DNA from: Setomelanomma holmii
Lineage: Eukaryota; Ascomycota; Dothideomycetes; Pleosporales; Phaeosphaeriaceae
Length of the DNA: 64,000 bases
Assembly: GCA_010015745.1 (NCBI GenBank)
Contig: ML978155.1
Location: forward strand, 806,001 to 870,000
Direction: 5' to 3'
Position numbers and translations under genes: made by a program. Positions within the stretch are counted from its first letter, which is position 1; each line of letters begins with the position of its first letter. This document shows, piece after piece, positions 1 through 10,053 of the stretch. The notes beneath the pieces were generated by a model, which had not been told where the DNA came from, ran no database searches, and worked only from the letters and a program-made list of their open reading frames with translations.

Positions 1-2
1 TC

Positions 3-1604
3 CAGCTCGAGGGCAAGATTGCGCTCGCGAAGTACGGAGGTCCATTCCGTGGACTGAAAGTCAAGAACGCACAAGAGCATGGCATGATAGGCGCTGTTAT
101 TTTCTCCGATCCTGGCGATGATGGCAATATGACAGAGGCCAAAGGCGTTGCGCCATACCCCGCTGGAGGGGCGAGGAACCCAACAACTGTGCAACGCGGT
201 AGTGTCCTGTTCTTGAGCATATATCCCGGTGATCCTACCACTCCAGGCTACACCTCAAAGGATGATTCCGTGCGAGCGGATCGCAGCCGCATTGTTCCTG
301 GTATCCCGTCTCTGCCTATTTCTTGGCTCGATGCCCAGCCTCTTCTCCAGGCATTGAACGGCGCCGGAACAAATGGCTCTCAGGTCAACCGAACGGGCTG
401 GGTTGGTGCTATTCCTGGAGTGACATATAGCTCTGGTCCAGCACCCGGCGCGACGCTGTCGTTGAGCAATGTCATGAATGACACATATGCCACTATCTGG
501 GACGCTGTTGGCATCATCAATGGCACCAACCAGGACGAAGTTGTAATCGTTGGCAACCACCGAGACGCTTGGATCGTCGGGGGTGCCGCTGACCCCAACT
601 CTGGCTCTGCAGTCCTTATCGAGCTGGCCAAGGCATTTGGGAAGCTCACCGCGACCGGCTGGAAGCCGACTCGTACCATTGTCCTGTGCAGCTGGGACGC
701 TGAAGAGTACGGACTCGTCGGCAGCACCGAATGGATGGAGGAGTACATTCCCTGGCTCAAGAACGCTGCGGTGTCCTATCTCAACATCGACGTTGCCGTC
801 TCTGGCCCGATTCCTGACTTCTCAGCGACGCCCGACCTACACTCCATCAGCACGAACATCATGAACAAAATCGTATATCCATACCGCGGCAGCAACAACC
901 TCACTTTCTACGACGTCTGGATGCACGAAAGTGGCGAATTCGGCGTCCTAGGCAGTGGCAGCGACTACACCGCCTTCCTGCACCGCGGCATCGCCGCCAT
1001 CGACATGGGTGCCGGAGGTGGGCCCAATGACCCTGTGTATCCATACCACTCCAACTATGATTCCTACGCCTGGATGGAGCGCTTCGGCGACCCTGGCTTC
1101 CACACCCACAAAGCAATGGGCCAATACCTTACCCTCCTTCTTTACCACATGGTCTCAGATCCCGTTCTTCCCCTCGAACCATCTGGCTACGTGCCCGAAT
1201 TGAACAAGTACCTCACCGCGCTTAACACCACTATTAGCGGCACAAATTATACCGTCGATCTATCGCCGCTGACAGCCGCGATATCGACGTTCACTACTTC
1301 AGCCCGCGAATTCGACACCCTGCGCGCCCAGGCTATTTCTGCAAACGACGCTGCTCTCCTGACAGTGCAGAACCACAAGGCGCGCGACTTTAGCCGCGGT
1401 TTCACAAGCCAGGGCGGTCTGCCGACAAGAGAGTTTTACCAGCATACTATCTTTGCGCCAGGAAGAGATACGGGCTATGCACCAGTGACGTTCCCGGGTA
1501 TCACGGAGAGTATCACGTTTGATAGGAATCAAGCGTTGGCGCAGGAGTGGGTGGGTAAGACAAGTAGAGCGATTCTGGTGGCTGCGAGTATGTTGAACAC
1601 GTAG
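3..1604 (+). CDS. M28 family glutamate carboxypeptidase / Vps70-like peptidase with PA and TfR-dimer domains (5' end outside window)
   Basis: The frame is open from base 3, so the N-terminus lies outside the window; 533 residues are visible. Visible residues 1-115 form the end of a protease-associated (PA) domain (GKIALAKYGG, GAVIFSDPGDDG). The M28 zinc-peptidase core follows: His in GNHRDAW near residue 186, Asp in GAADPNSGSA, the Glu pair in SWDAEEYG near 233, Asp in YLNIDVAV and His in YPYHSNYDS near 349. The last 120 residues match the transferrin-receptor-like dimerisation domain. Members are membrane-anchored or vacuolar/secreted carboxypeptidases that release C-terminal glutamate; this fungal branch includes yeast Vps70. 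The N-terminal anchor cannot be checked. All zinc ligands appear present, so activity is plausible. No intron is seen in the visible part. Confidence 0.9.
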   Translation, partial: QLEGKIALAKYGGPFRGLKVKNAQEHGMIGAVIFSDPGDDGNMTEAKGVAPYPAGGARNPTTVQRGSVLFLSIYPGDPTTPGYTSKDDSVRADRSRIVPGIPSLPISWLDAQPLLQALNGAGTNGSQVNRTGWVGAIPGVTYSSGPAPGATLSLSNVMNDTYATIWDAVGIINGTNQDEVVIVGNHRDAWIVGGAADPNSGSAVLIELAKAFGKLTATGWKPTRTIVLCSWDAEEYGLVGSTEWMEEYIPWLKNAAVSYLNIDVAVSGPIPDFSATPDLHSISTNIMNKIVYPYRGSNNLTFYDVWMHESGEFGVLGSGSDYTAFLHRGIAAIDMGAGGGPNDPVYPYHSNYDSYAWMERFGDPGFHTHKAMGQYLTLLLYHMVSDPVLPLEPSGYVPELNKYLTALNTTISGTNYTVDLSPLTAAISTFTTSAREFDTLRAQAISANDAALLTVQNHKARDFSRGFTSQGGLPTREFYQHTIFAPGRDTGYAPVTFPGITESITFDRNQALAQEWVGKTSRAILVAASMLNT

Positions 1605-2384
1605 CCTGGAGGCATGAGTTGTGGGTAGAGGGTTATTGGTGTGTGTGCGACATGCATGTGGTCGATGGTGCACTTGCAATGGATATGGAGTAGCATAATG
1701 ATAATGCCCAAACGATTCGCTCTTTGACGAAGTCCAAAGTCCTTCTACTCGAGTGATTGGTTGAATGATCGGGCCGAAATGCAAAATTACAACATTTTGC
1801 CGATTCGAGATTGCCGCCAATTTGGTGCCTAACACAAGCTGACTACGTCCATGCTCTCTTGGTGGCAGTCTTCTGACCAGTCCACGTGCGGTTTCTTACC
1901 GCTTTGCATGTGCCTATATTGGCGTTGCTTGATGTAACGGTACGGACGGAGGGGGAGGACTGCGCTGAATTGACTATCTGAGATGGGCGGAGCTACATAT
2001 ATAGACTGCCGCACATGAGCTATCCCAACTCGTACTAGAGTGGGTCTGGGCAAAGCCCAAACCGTTACACTTGACACTGGCGATGGCAATCTTCGTCTCG
2101 AACCGGGGCAGAAGCATAATCTAGGGCAAGAGCCTAGGATTGCATTGTTTGGAGTGCTCTCGAAAGGTCGTTGTGAAGTGATGCGCCGCTCCATGGCATG
2201 GTAGAGTCCGTGCTGCCTTTGTTTTCGATGAATGTCGAGTATCCCGTGCTGACTGTAGCTTCCTGGGAAGGCTTCGAGAGCGCCTTCGACTTCTTGTGAT
2301 AAGAATTCGCTTTGCTTCTTCTCTCATTGGTCGCGAAGGTGAAAACTTGGCAGTTCTTACATCCAGTCTCCGGAAGTACGCCGC
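1605..2384. other. intergenic, no gene seen
   Basis: This lies between the 3' end of the peptidase gene and the 3' end of the broken gene on the opposite strand. Only short, unconvincing open frames are present; nothing else was recognised. Confidence 0.4.
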
Positions 2385-3762
2385 TCATTCATCTGCGTCC
2401 TCGGCTTCGCTCGAAGAGGAGGCATCCTCTTCATCGCCTTCAGAGGACACGTTTTCTTCTTCGATTGCAGGCTTCTTGCCTCCCTCTTCCTCAAACTTCT
2501 TCCTGGTGGCTTCTTCGGCAGCGAATTCCTCGTCCAAAAGATCAAGATACGAGTCAACGCTGTGCGAGAACTTGTAACAAGGTGTCCACTGATCTCCATG
2601 AACATAGACGAAGCGAAGGCCAAAGGAAGTTTGGGCATTGGGCTCCTCATGCCCGCACATCATCGTACACTTCTCCTCGGCGTAACCGGTCGGGTCTTGG
2701 GCACCGAACATAATTCTCGGATCTGAGTGTATTCCTTCTCCCAATAGTGTCTGGTCCAACACAAGGTGCAAGAGCTCGGTGGGAAGGCGATTTCCAACGG
2801 CCATTCGAACAGAAGACCGAATCTCGAAGTAGGCGTACCGCTGGAGTAGGTTGAGGGTTGGCATCAACAGATGGTGGACGCACCTATGCCCGTCCTCGTT
2901 CCGCCAGTCTCGAGTTACCCATCTACAATTTTCGCGATTGCTCCTTTTCAAGTATGCGCGAGAGATGGTGATCTATGGCATCGTGTGTATCAATATTGAA
3001 ATCAGAGTCTTCGTTGTCGAGGAACCTGGGCATAAGATCGACCTTGAGATCTATGCACAAGGGGACCGCGTTCAGATTGCCGTCCTGCATATCTGAGATG
3101 CGCAAGTTCTCCTTCTACATATGGGTCACGAATGTTTCGAAGTACGCCGGCCCGATGTAAGGGTCATCTACAAAGGATCTCAAGTTTTCCAGACTCAAAT
3201 TCTGATCAGCCATTTCGAATATCCGCTTGGTGTAGTTGACAGCATCTTTTGGTTCATTAGTCTCGAATATCGTCGTCAGCAGTTCGCTGGAGACATCTGC
3301 AAAAGTAAGTCCACGCTGCCTCGTTTATTGTGAGTAAAGCAAGGACATACCGGGTGAGAATGTATTGATGCTTTCCTACCAAGCATTATCTTTTGCCAAC
3401 TCTGCTGCAACAACATCCATATCCTTGCAGATAAGATCGTGCTTTGCCTTCAATTGCTGGGTGGAGTCCTCCATCATGGCTTGGGCCTCGTCGAACCTCC
3501 GGTCGATGCTTTGCGCCACACTGCTCACGTTGAGGTGGTCCCTGTACCTCGAGGATCTCGTGAGGTAACCCAAGGTGGGAAATCTGCCATTGTATAGAGT
3601 TGTGATGTTAGTGGCTGCATCACTCAAGAGACCTGCGCAGGTACGCTCGTTCAACCTCGCCCTGAGCTTCTTTCGCTCTCCCCTTTGTGGCTGGTCCCCA
3701 GGCTACTTGCACGGAATTAAGGATTCGAGTTCGTCCTCCTGCGATCTCTTCACTGAAGACAT
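2385..3762 (-). pseudogene. unknown protein, coding frame interrupted by five in-frame TAG codons
   Basis: Starting at ATG 3762, one frame reads sensibly to a stop at 2385 if two introns are removed: 3350-3297 (GTATGT..GCAG, 54 nt) and 2883-2841 (GTGCGT..CCAG, 43 nt). This gives 427 codons, but five are in-frame TAG, starting at 3705, 3378, 3117, 2925 and 2886. All five could derive from CAG by one C-to-T change in a CpA context. Text between the stops looks like protein (for example ELLTTIFETNEPKDAVNY and YIGPAYFETFVTH). A segment RLPTELLHLVLDQ near 2790 resembles the start of an F-box, and the C-terminus is very acidic (EGDEEDASSSSEAEDADE). An intact short product could start at ATG 2864 or 2804 (159 or 139 residues). 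The family was not recognised. Alternatives are unrecognised introns or recoding of UAG. Confidence 0.55.
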
Positions 3763-4223
3763 GGCTGTACCGTAATGTGCAGATGGAAAGTCAGGAGAAG
3801 TGGAAATCGCGCTTGGACTATTTTGGTAAGGACGCGTCGCGCGGCAGGCGCGCTTCCCGTGACACTCGTATTAACTTCATATGTAATTCATTAACTTGAT
3901 GCCGCCATGATGGTGCACCAAGGTTTCGCACGACTGTCCTTCGGCGATTTGAGTAATCGACTGTTTCGTGAAGTTGATACGAAAAGCAGAAGGTCCATGT
4001 GCTAGCCGATGAGGGCAAGCACCACCGGCCAAGGCTGGGCACTTTTGAGGTCGTGCAGGAGCTATCAGTCAGCACCCAGCAGCGTTGCCATGTCGAGGCA
4101 TTGGTGCATCAGCAAATGATTGTCATGCTGGTTAGGTCATAAACTTTCGTTCACTATGCTAATATACAGGTATCCTCCTGTTTTCGTCCACCCACAACCA
4201 AAACCGTCTTCTCCCTACACACC
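3763..4223. other. intergenic, divergent promoter region
   Basis: It separates the divergently oriented broken gene (minus strand) from the thioesterase gene (plus strand). It would hold both 5' regions. No specific motif was recognised. Confidence 0.35.
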
Positions 4224-4847
4224 ATGGTCCCAACGCCGGAGCACCTCGCAGCTTTCGCACCCCTAGAATGGGCAATACCGTACCTTACATCGCCCGATTG
4301 GATCGTAAATGAACGAGACCGAGGTGTAGATCCAATAGCAGACGTCTTCAATCGCGAAACGATACGAACAAACAATGGAGTCCAGCATTGGCTCGAGCTA
4401 CATCCTGAACCTGCGTCCGGCGAAAGCGTCCAACGAACCGTGTCTCTCGTGAAATTTGGCAACGGTCTGAGTGGCTTTCCAGGCACTGTTCACGGAGGCG
4501 CGTTGCTCACGATAATGGACGAAGCGCTTGCATACGTCATGGTCGCAAATCAGATCGGCGCGAAGAAGACAGACTTCACAGGCTCAGGCAATAGCAAATG
4601 GAAGGAACTACACGGGCAGGGGAGGCCACCGTCCGAGGTACTCGAAGGGTGGTTTGTGACTGCGAAGATGGACGTAAAATTTCTCAAGCCAGTGCACTGT
4701 CCTGGGGTAGTGGGCATTGAAACAGAGCTGCTAGAGATACAGGAACGCAAGTTGAAGATAAAGGCAGTCATGAAGGACGGCAAACGCACGCCTTTGCTAC
4801 AGGCAGACGCAACGTGGGTAAAGATTGGGGCTGCGGCGAAACTGTAG
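4224..4847 (+). CDS. PaaI/4HBT hotdog-fold thioesterase family protein
   Basis: This intronless gene encodes 207 residues; the start ATG 4224 sits in a strong CACCATGG context. The hotdog thioesterase core is seen near residues 88-110, with the conserved HGGALLTIMDEAL block (His-Gly-Gly, then Asp/Glu on the central helix). Strands toward the C-terminus (DVKFLKPVHCPGVVGIETELLE) fit the beta-sheet of the fold. Members hydrolyse acyl-CoA or related thioesters; in fungi this THEM4/PaaI-like group is often cytosolic or mitochondrial with unknown substrate. No clear targeting peptide is visible. The length agrees with fungal relatives. The substrate cannot be inferred from the sequence or from neighbours. 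Confidence 0.85.
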   Translation: MVPTPEHLAAFAPLEWAIPYLTSPDWIVNERDRGVDPIADVFNRETIRTNNGVQHWLELHPEPASGESVQRTVSLVKFGNGLSGFPGTVHGGALLTIMDEALAYVMVANQIGAKKTDFTGSGNSKWKELHGQGRPPSEVLEGWFVTAKMDVKFLKPVHCPGVVGIETELLEIQERKLKIKAVMKDGKRTPLLQADATWVKIGAAAKL

Positions 4848-5245
4848 ATGCATCGGCAGAGCGCCCGACATATCCAACCCGTTTTACCACACCCCGCAAC
4901 AACATACTTTTTGCTCGACTCGATCCTCCGATCACAATCTCGCCGACTCGCACGTGTAAAGCGTTGGGCTAAATCGGATACAACCCCGGGCGGACTAAAC
5001 CCTGTATACCCCGGTAACTGCTCGGCTCCTTCCCACCAGGTAACAAGTCCGCAAGTAATGCCTGCATGAATAAATCTCATCAACCCGCGTGTCGTCACGC
5101 GTGTCAATGCATCGCGCAGCCATTGGATGGATAGCCCAATACAGCTTTACTGTCCTGTCAGTACTGGCGAGAATGTACAGGTATAAGTCCTGAAGAGAAG
5201 TCGACGGCATGAACTCTCAAGCATCAACTCTCAGTCAAATACACG
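4848..5245. other. intergenic, no gene seen
   Basis: Terminator region of the thioesterase gene and promoter of the secreted phosphatase-fold gene. No convincing coding frame or motif was seen. Confidence 0.35.
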
Positions 5246-6644
5246 ATGCGTTCTTCTATTGGCCTCATTGCCATCTTACTGTGGATCGCTTCGGTCCTTG
5301 CCCAAACTTCTGGCACCTTCAATGTTCTAAGCTTCAATGTCGCCGGTCTGCCGCCAATTCTCAACTCCAATGAAGTGCCAGGCGACAAGACTGAGAACAC
5401 CGCCCGCATCGGACAACTCTTTACGCAATACGACTTCTCGCTGATTCATGTCCAAGAAGACTTCAACTTCCATGCCACCCTGTACGCGAACGACAACCAT
5501 CCGTACCGCACCGCGACCAGTGGTGGCGTGCCTTTCGGGAGTGGCTTGAACTCGTTGAGCAACTACGAGTTTACTGCATTTGACAGAGTGAAGTGGAACA
5601 CATGTAGTAACACTGAGTAAGTCCTTCCTGCAGGATTAATCCTTGACAAACACCTTTTATCTCTTTCACGAGCTGATATCTCCCTTCAACAGCTCAGCAG
5701 ACTGTCTCACACCCAAGGGTTTCACATTCATGCGCGTCAAGTTTGCGGCAGGCGGCTCCGTTGACGCCTACAATCTCCATGCAGATGCAGGCACTACCGC
5801 GGCAGATCTTGTAGCTCGCGCTTCCAATCTGGTTCAAGTGTCTGACTACATCAAGGCCAATTCTATCGGCAACGCAGTCCTTGTCTTTGGCGATTCTAAC
5901 ACGCGATACACGCGCGCCGAAGACAACCCTGGCGTGTTCGCCGCCCAAAACGGCATGGAAGATGTCTGGGTCGAGCTTATCAGAAACGGCGTCCCACCAG
6001 TTGGAGGAAGTGATGCCCTACTTTGCGACAATCCAAGCCAAGTCAATACGTGCGAGACTGTGGATAAGGTGTGGTACCGCGGATCCCCAGCTGTCGGTTT
6101 ACAAGCTACCAACTTCGATTATGTTGGCGACATGTTCCTCCAAGCCAATGGCTCGATTCTGTCAGATCACAACCCAGTGCTAGTCAACTTTGCTTGGACT
6201 TTGAACGCCAAAACGCGCGTGAGCGAGACGTTTGGTGGCGAGTATGGCACGTGGTTCAACGGTTTGTCCAGCGTATCTGCTTTGTCAAGTGCGACAGTTT
6301 CGTCCGTCACTTTGCACGGTGCGGAACGCGTAGACAGTGTCGCGTTGACTTTGGCTTCTGGACAGACATTTACGCATGGTGGTACAGGTGGCACTGCGAC
6401 CACGCTGACGTTGCAGACAAGAGAGAAGTTGACTGGTGCTACGCTGTGCCGTGGCGATAAAGATGGGAAGACGAGAATTTTTTATGCGGAGTTGAGGACA
6501 AGCGCGAGTCGAAGTGTCAGTACGGGTGTGAAGACGAGCGATTGCGTCGAGAGAACTGCTGAGTCTGGATGGGCGATTACTGGTTTCTTGGGCCGAGATG
6601 GAGACGAAGTTGATATGTTGGGCTTAGTGTATAGCAAGGCTTGA
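5246..6644 (+). CDS. secreted endonuclease/exonuclease/phosphatase-fold protein with C-terminal jacalin-like domain
   Basis: Two exons, 5246-5616 and 5693-6644, are joined across a 76-nt intron (GTAAGT..ACAG), giving 440 residues. Residues 1-20 (MRSSIGLIAILLWIASVLAQ) are a clear signal peptide. The catalytic domain spans about 24-290 and carries the hallmarks of the DNase I/sphingomyelinase fold: SFNVAGLPP, the Glu of HVQEDFNFH, GDSNTR and the terminal SDHNPVLVNF. From about residue 300 to the end, repeats of the kind FGGEYG, SVTLHG, LASGQTFTHGG and GWAITGFLGR match a jacalin-type beta-prism lectin domain. The likely role is extracellular hydrolysis of a phosphodiester (nucleic acid or phospholipid) with carbohydrate binding at the C-terminus. 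The substrate is not determined. Confidence 0.85.
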
Positions 6645-6920
6645 ACGTTGGGTATTAAAGGACGTTTTCTGTTGCCATAACAACGTACCTGGAGGATAAC
6701 GTATGAGCATTCCACTCAATACCACAATGTGCCAATCGCAAACCGACAAACTCTCCGATGCTGGTGCAACGTCAGTGCGAAAGCAAGGCTGTGAAGAGTG
6801 GGTCAGATAAGCGAGATGTCTACGTATCAGGGACATGGATATTGTACCTCTCGCCATCAATACACAGTCACAACAGCCACCAACTTACATTGCAAGCTCC
6901 ACAACTCTTCCCTTTTCATC

Positions 6921-7852
6921 ATGGACAAAATCTGCGAGCAAGACGTTGTGAATCTCTTCGACCAACTAGTCACCGAAAACGTCATCGTCTACGGCCCGCA
7001 CACAAAACACCAACTCACAGATGAAGGCTACCCCGTGCGTAGCCCCACATCCAACCACCATCCCGCCCATTCCACCCTCGACTAATCCACCCAAAGATTG
7101 AAATCCGCATCTGCCCCGCCCTCCTCACAAAACCCCATCAACCAGGCGCCGCCAACCCAAACTACAACCACACACGCCGCTGGGGTCCCGGCTCCGACAT
7201 GTTCTGTCCCGACGAGCGGCTGATCCTCTGCCAACTCAATCACAACGCCAGCCACGATCTCGCACTCAATCTATTCTGCGTAGATCGGCCTCAGTTACTA
7301 ATTCTGACAACTGATTCGTACCGCAGACAGCACGAGCCGCTTGATGGCGCTGATTTTGCTGCTGTGCTCGAGGTCCTAGTGAAGTGGACGGGGTGGTATG
7401 TGATTTTCAATTGTGGGGAGAAGGGGGGTTGTTCGAGGGTACATAAGCATTTGCAGGGCTTGAGGGGGCCGCCTTATGCGTTTAAAGCGTTGGTGGACGG
7501 AGCCAAAGGGGAAGGAAAGGGGACTGTGCCGTTCAAGTACTTTCTGCTTCGGTTTGTGGAAGGGTTTGCGAAGGTGGAGACGTCGAAGATGCTGAGCGTA
7601 TATACTGCGATGCTGAGTCAGTGTCGGGAAGTGCTGGGTCTAAGCGAAGACGAAGAGATTTGTCCGCATAACGTGCTACTTTGGGACGATTGTATCGTTG
7701 TCGTTCCGAGAAGAGAAGGGATATGGAAAGGTGCGAGTGCAAACACAGGAGGTATGCTGGGGTCTCTCTGGGTACCCGACCAAGCCGAGGCAGATAAGTG
7801 GTTGGAGTTGGGCTGTGCGAATGTATTGCGAGAGCTGGGAGTGCCGTCATAG
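6921..7852 (+). CDS. ATP adenylyltransferase / Ap4A phosphorylase
   Basis: Two exons, 6921-7034 and 7097-7852, are separated by a 62-nt intron with a GACTAAT branch point, giving 289 residues. The family (yeast APA1/APA2) cleaves diadenosine tetraphosphate with phosphate to ADP and ATP and belongs to the HIT-like superfamily. Visible family marks are YGPHTKHQLTDEGY at the N-terminus, a central FNCGEKGGCSRVHKHLQ with the His-x-His-x-Gln active site (around residue 155), and PHNVLLWDDCIVVVPRR in the C-terminal half. The length is slightly below the roughly 320 residues of yeast enzymes. The product should be cytosolic and control Ap4A levels and nucleotide salvage. Both domains look intact. The next feature downstream is a decayed dehydrogenase, unrelated in function. 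Confidence 0.85.
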
Positions 7853-8050
7853 AGCCAGGGAAATGGCGAACGGAATTGGATGTCTGAAGAATGACGACGC
7901 TAAGTCGCACGCAGTGTTTCGCCTGGCAATGCTAGCACCACAACGTGACGCACAGTTGCTCTTCGCGACCGAGTAGCACTTTCTGTTTTGAAGGGACTAC
8001 TGAGCTACAGGCAGCTACTTATTTGTTTGGATTGTCCGCGGGGCCGGCAG

Positions 8051-8506
8051 TCTGCGGCGAGTAAGTGGGCGGTGAAGGGGGGTTATGCATGTGTTGAGAC
8101 AGACGGCGTTCTGGTATGGGGCAGGGTTAATATGGTTTTGCCTTGGTGAGTACGGATTGCTTTGGATCTGGTTCACGGTGATTTGGGTTGAATCGTGGTG
8201 AGATTGCTAAGCTTTCTGAGATTGTGCGGGTACGTCAGGACGAAGATCCTGGCAGACACAATGTTCGACGACGTGGAAAAGTCGGGCGTACAACTTGCTA
8301 CGACCTTGGATGCGGGGCAGGCCATGTTGCGATTACTCGGTGACACGAATATCAATGGCAGATCGCTGTTTGTGTCGACGAGGAAGTGGGCGCCGCAAAG
8401 GTAATTGAACCTGGATTTGGATGAGTATTCGAGGAATGAGTTGGTGGAGGAGATTCAAGCTGATCAGGTCAAGTCTGCGCCTGTGAAGTTGGGGCTTTTT
8501 GTCTAG
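8051..8506 (+). pseudogene. decayed short-chain dehydrogenase/reductase (C-terminal half only)
   Basis: Remnants of a classical SDR can be read in order: SAASKWAVKG (8051, the catalytic Tyr-x3-Lys helix region; here Ser-Ala-Ala-Ser-Lys), then in a shifted frame VMHVLRQTAFWYG, then RVNMVLPW, and after a possible intron (GTGAGT at 8143) YVRTKILADTMFDD and INGRSLFVSTRKWAPQ. An in-frame TAA at 8405-8407 follows, yet the same frame continues with NLDLDEYSRNELVEEIQADQ to a natural end at 8504-8506. The N-terminal NAD-binding half is absent. At least two frame changes and one nonsense codon show that it is not functional. Such fungal SDRs resemble 15-hydroxyprostaglandin-dehydrogenase-like enzymes, but the substrate is unknown. 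Confidence 0.7.
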
Positions 8507-8628
8507 GGTCAGGAATTTTGATAGTGGAGAAATGTCTACATTGGTTCGATTCAAGCGCGGAAGGCATCTATCTCATTGACAAGCTCACGTACACACACAT
8601 CCTACTAAGTACAGTTCTGTGCACACAC

Positions 8629-9369
8629 TCACCCGAACTGATTCGAACTACTGACCAACTGGACCTCATCCAGCATCACGCCATCCGTCGTCGACGAGGA
8701 GATCCGCGGCTCAGCCCTTTCGCTTTTCTCCGCTGTTTTCAGTGCATTGACAGTGAAAGGAACCGGTGCAATCTTCTTTGGCGCTCCAGGCAATTTTGCG
8801 GGCGATGCAGGAGGCGTGGACATTGGGTTCCGAGGCGTGACAGTGTTGCGCCGTTGGACCATCATTGCATTCCAATCGCCCTCTTCACTTGGAGCTAGTG
8901 ACTGACCTTCTACAGGTGCTAGTTTCTGTCGTAGTGAGACGAGATGCGGTGGCGACGTGAGCGGCGTGTACTCGGACGGTGTGCGAGATATACGTGACGC
9001 TGGTCCGTACACACTGCCCACACGCGTATCAACAGCGAGCACAGGCCGAGTGGTCTTAGTTGCGTGTTCCTGCTGGGCACGAGGAGATATGAACTTCATA
9101 CCTTTGGTTTTCTTCTCCTGCTGCTCTAGTTCCATGGTTTCATCTGTCTGGTCTGTCTTGGTCTGGGATGGTGTCAGTGGTACCGGACCATTTCCACCTT
9201 CGTTATATCGGAAATCCAACATCTCGCCATCTGCGCCGACAAATCGCTCTTCTTGATCTTCATCTTGCGACTCGAACGAGACGGGTTGCTTGCTCTCGGT
9301 GTCTTCAATCTCGCATTCGGAGTTGTCCTTTAATTTATCAATACGGCGTGAAGTGCGCGATGGCGACGA
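8629..9369 (-). CDS. unknown low-complexity protein (5' end unresolved)
   Basis: An open frame of 247 codons ends at 8629 and is preceded by a possible 3' splice site (TCTAG) at 9372-9370. The first in-frame ATG is at 9222 (197 residues). The product is rich in Ser, Thr, Pro, Glu and Lys with no recognisable domain; short TP/SP motifs (LTPSQTK, TPRNPMSTPPASPAK) suggest a phosphorylated disordered protein. Upstream, from ATG 9479, another frame reads SSTQISRINFPGKTNLHHKS and runs into this one with a one-base offset near 9370. The true 5' end is therefore either a short exon or a frameshift. Function unknown. Confidence 0.4.
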   Translation of the reverse strand, partial: SSPSRTSRRIDKLKDNSECEIEDTESKQPVSFESQDEDQEERFVGADGEMLDFRYNEGGNGPVPLTPSQTKTDQTDETMELEQQEKKTKGMKFISPRAQQEHATKTTRPVLAVDTRVGSVYGPASRISRTPSEYTPLTSPPHLVSLRQKLAPVEGQSLAPSEEGDWNAMMVQRRNTVTPRNPMSTPPASPAKLPGAPKKIAPVPFTVNALKTAEKSERAEPRISSSTTDGVMLDEVQLVSSSNQFG

Positions 9370-9479
9370 CTAGACGTTGAGGTTGACCATTGCGGCTCGA
9401 GACGGATGCAACTTTTGTGGTGGAGGTTGGTCTTGCCGGGGAAGTTGATGCGGGATATTTGTGTCGACGAGTAGGACAT

Positions 9480-10053
9480 ACATTGTGAGAGCACGTGTCC
9501 TCCTGTGTACGTACATTGGGATGATGCAGTGGAGTGCCTTTCCTAGACCTGGGTTTGCCATTGCACAATGGCAGTGCTTCACTATGCCTCCACCCTCGAG
9601 ATCTAGTGGGCCAGATGAACTTTCAAAAGGTTGCTACACTCGCTGAGGCAGTGAAGGACCGACATGGTGAAAGTCCTCGACCACTTGATTGACGGTCGAG
9701 GCTATTTCGTCCGCCCATTCAAGGTGCAGCAACGGAACGTCTTCAGCGGCGACATGGCAAATGGAAAAGATAGAGACAGAAGACAAGTTTGTAAATTATT
9801 GGTGGGAATCATGTTCTTCGAACCCCTATTGATAGTGTATCATTGTGCGCCTAAGATATGCGCATATGGTTACAAGTGCTGAGTCAGTCAGCTTGAATAG
9901 TGGCACAAATGATAAGACAAAGCCCACCCAGTTCCCAAGCGCCGTGCAATGCCCTTCGCAGTTCCATTGCTATGCTGAAAATGAACGAAAAGATTCCCCA
10001 TGGTAGGATTCATGAAGTTTGAGTTTTGACGCAACCAGATCCGTCATCTTGAC
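9480..10053. other. intergenic, no gene seen
   Basis: No convincing coding frame, RNA gene or repeat was recognised between the two unknown minus-strand genes. Confidence 0.3.

Noticed and set aside
2385..3762. Reassignment of TAG as a sense codon in the whole genome
   Set aside because: Intact genes in the window end at TAG (M28 peptidase, Ap4A phosphorylase, Fmp46-like), so TAG is a normal stop here.
8541..8556. tRNA B-box-like GGTTCGATTC
   Set aside because: No A box, no T-arm pairing beyond three bases and no acceptor stem could be formed.
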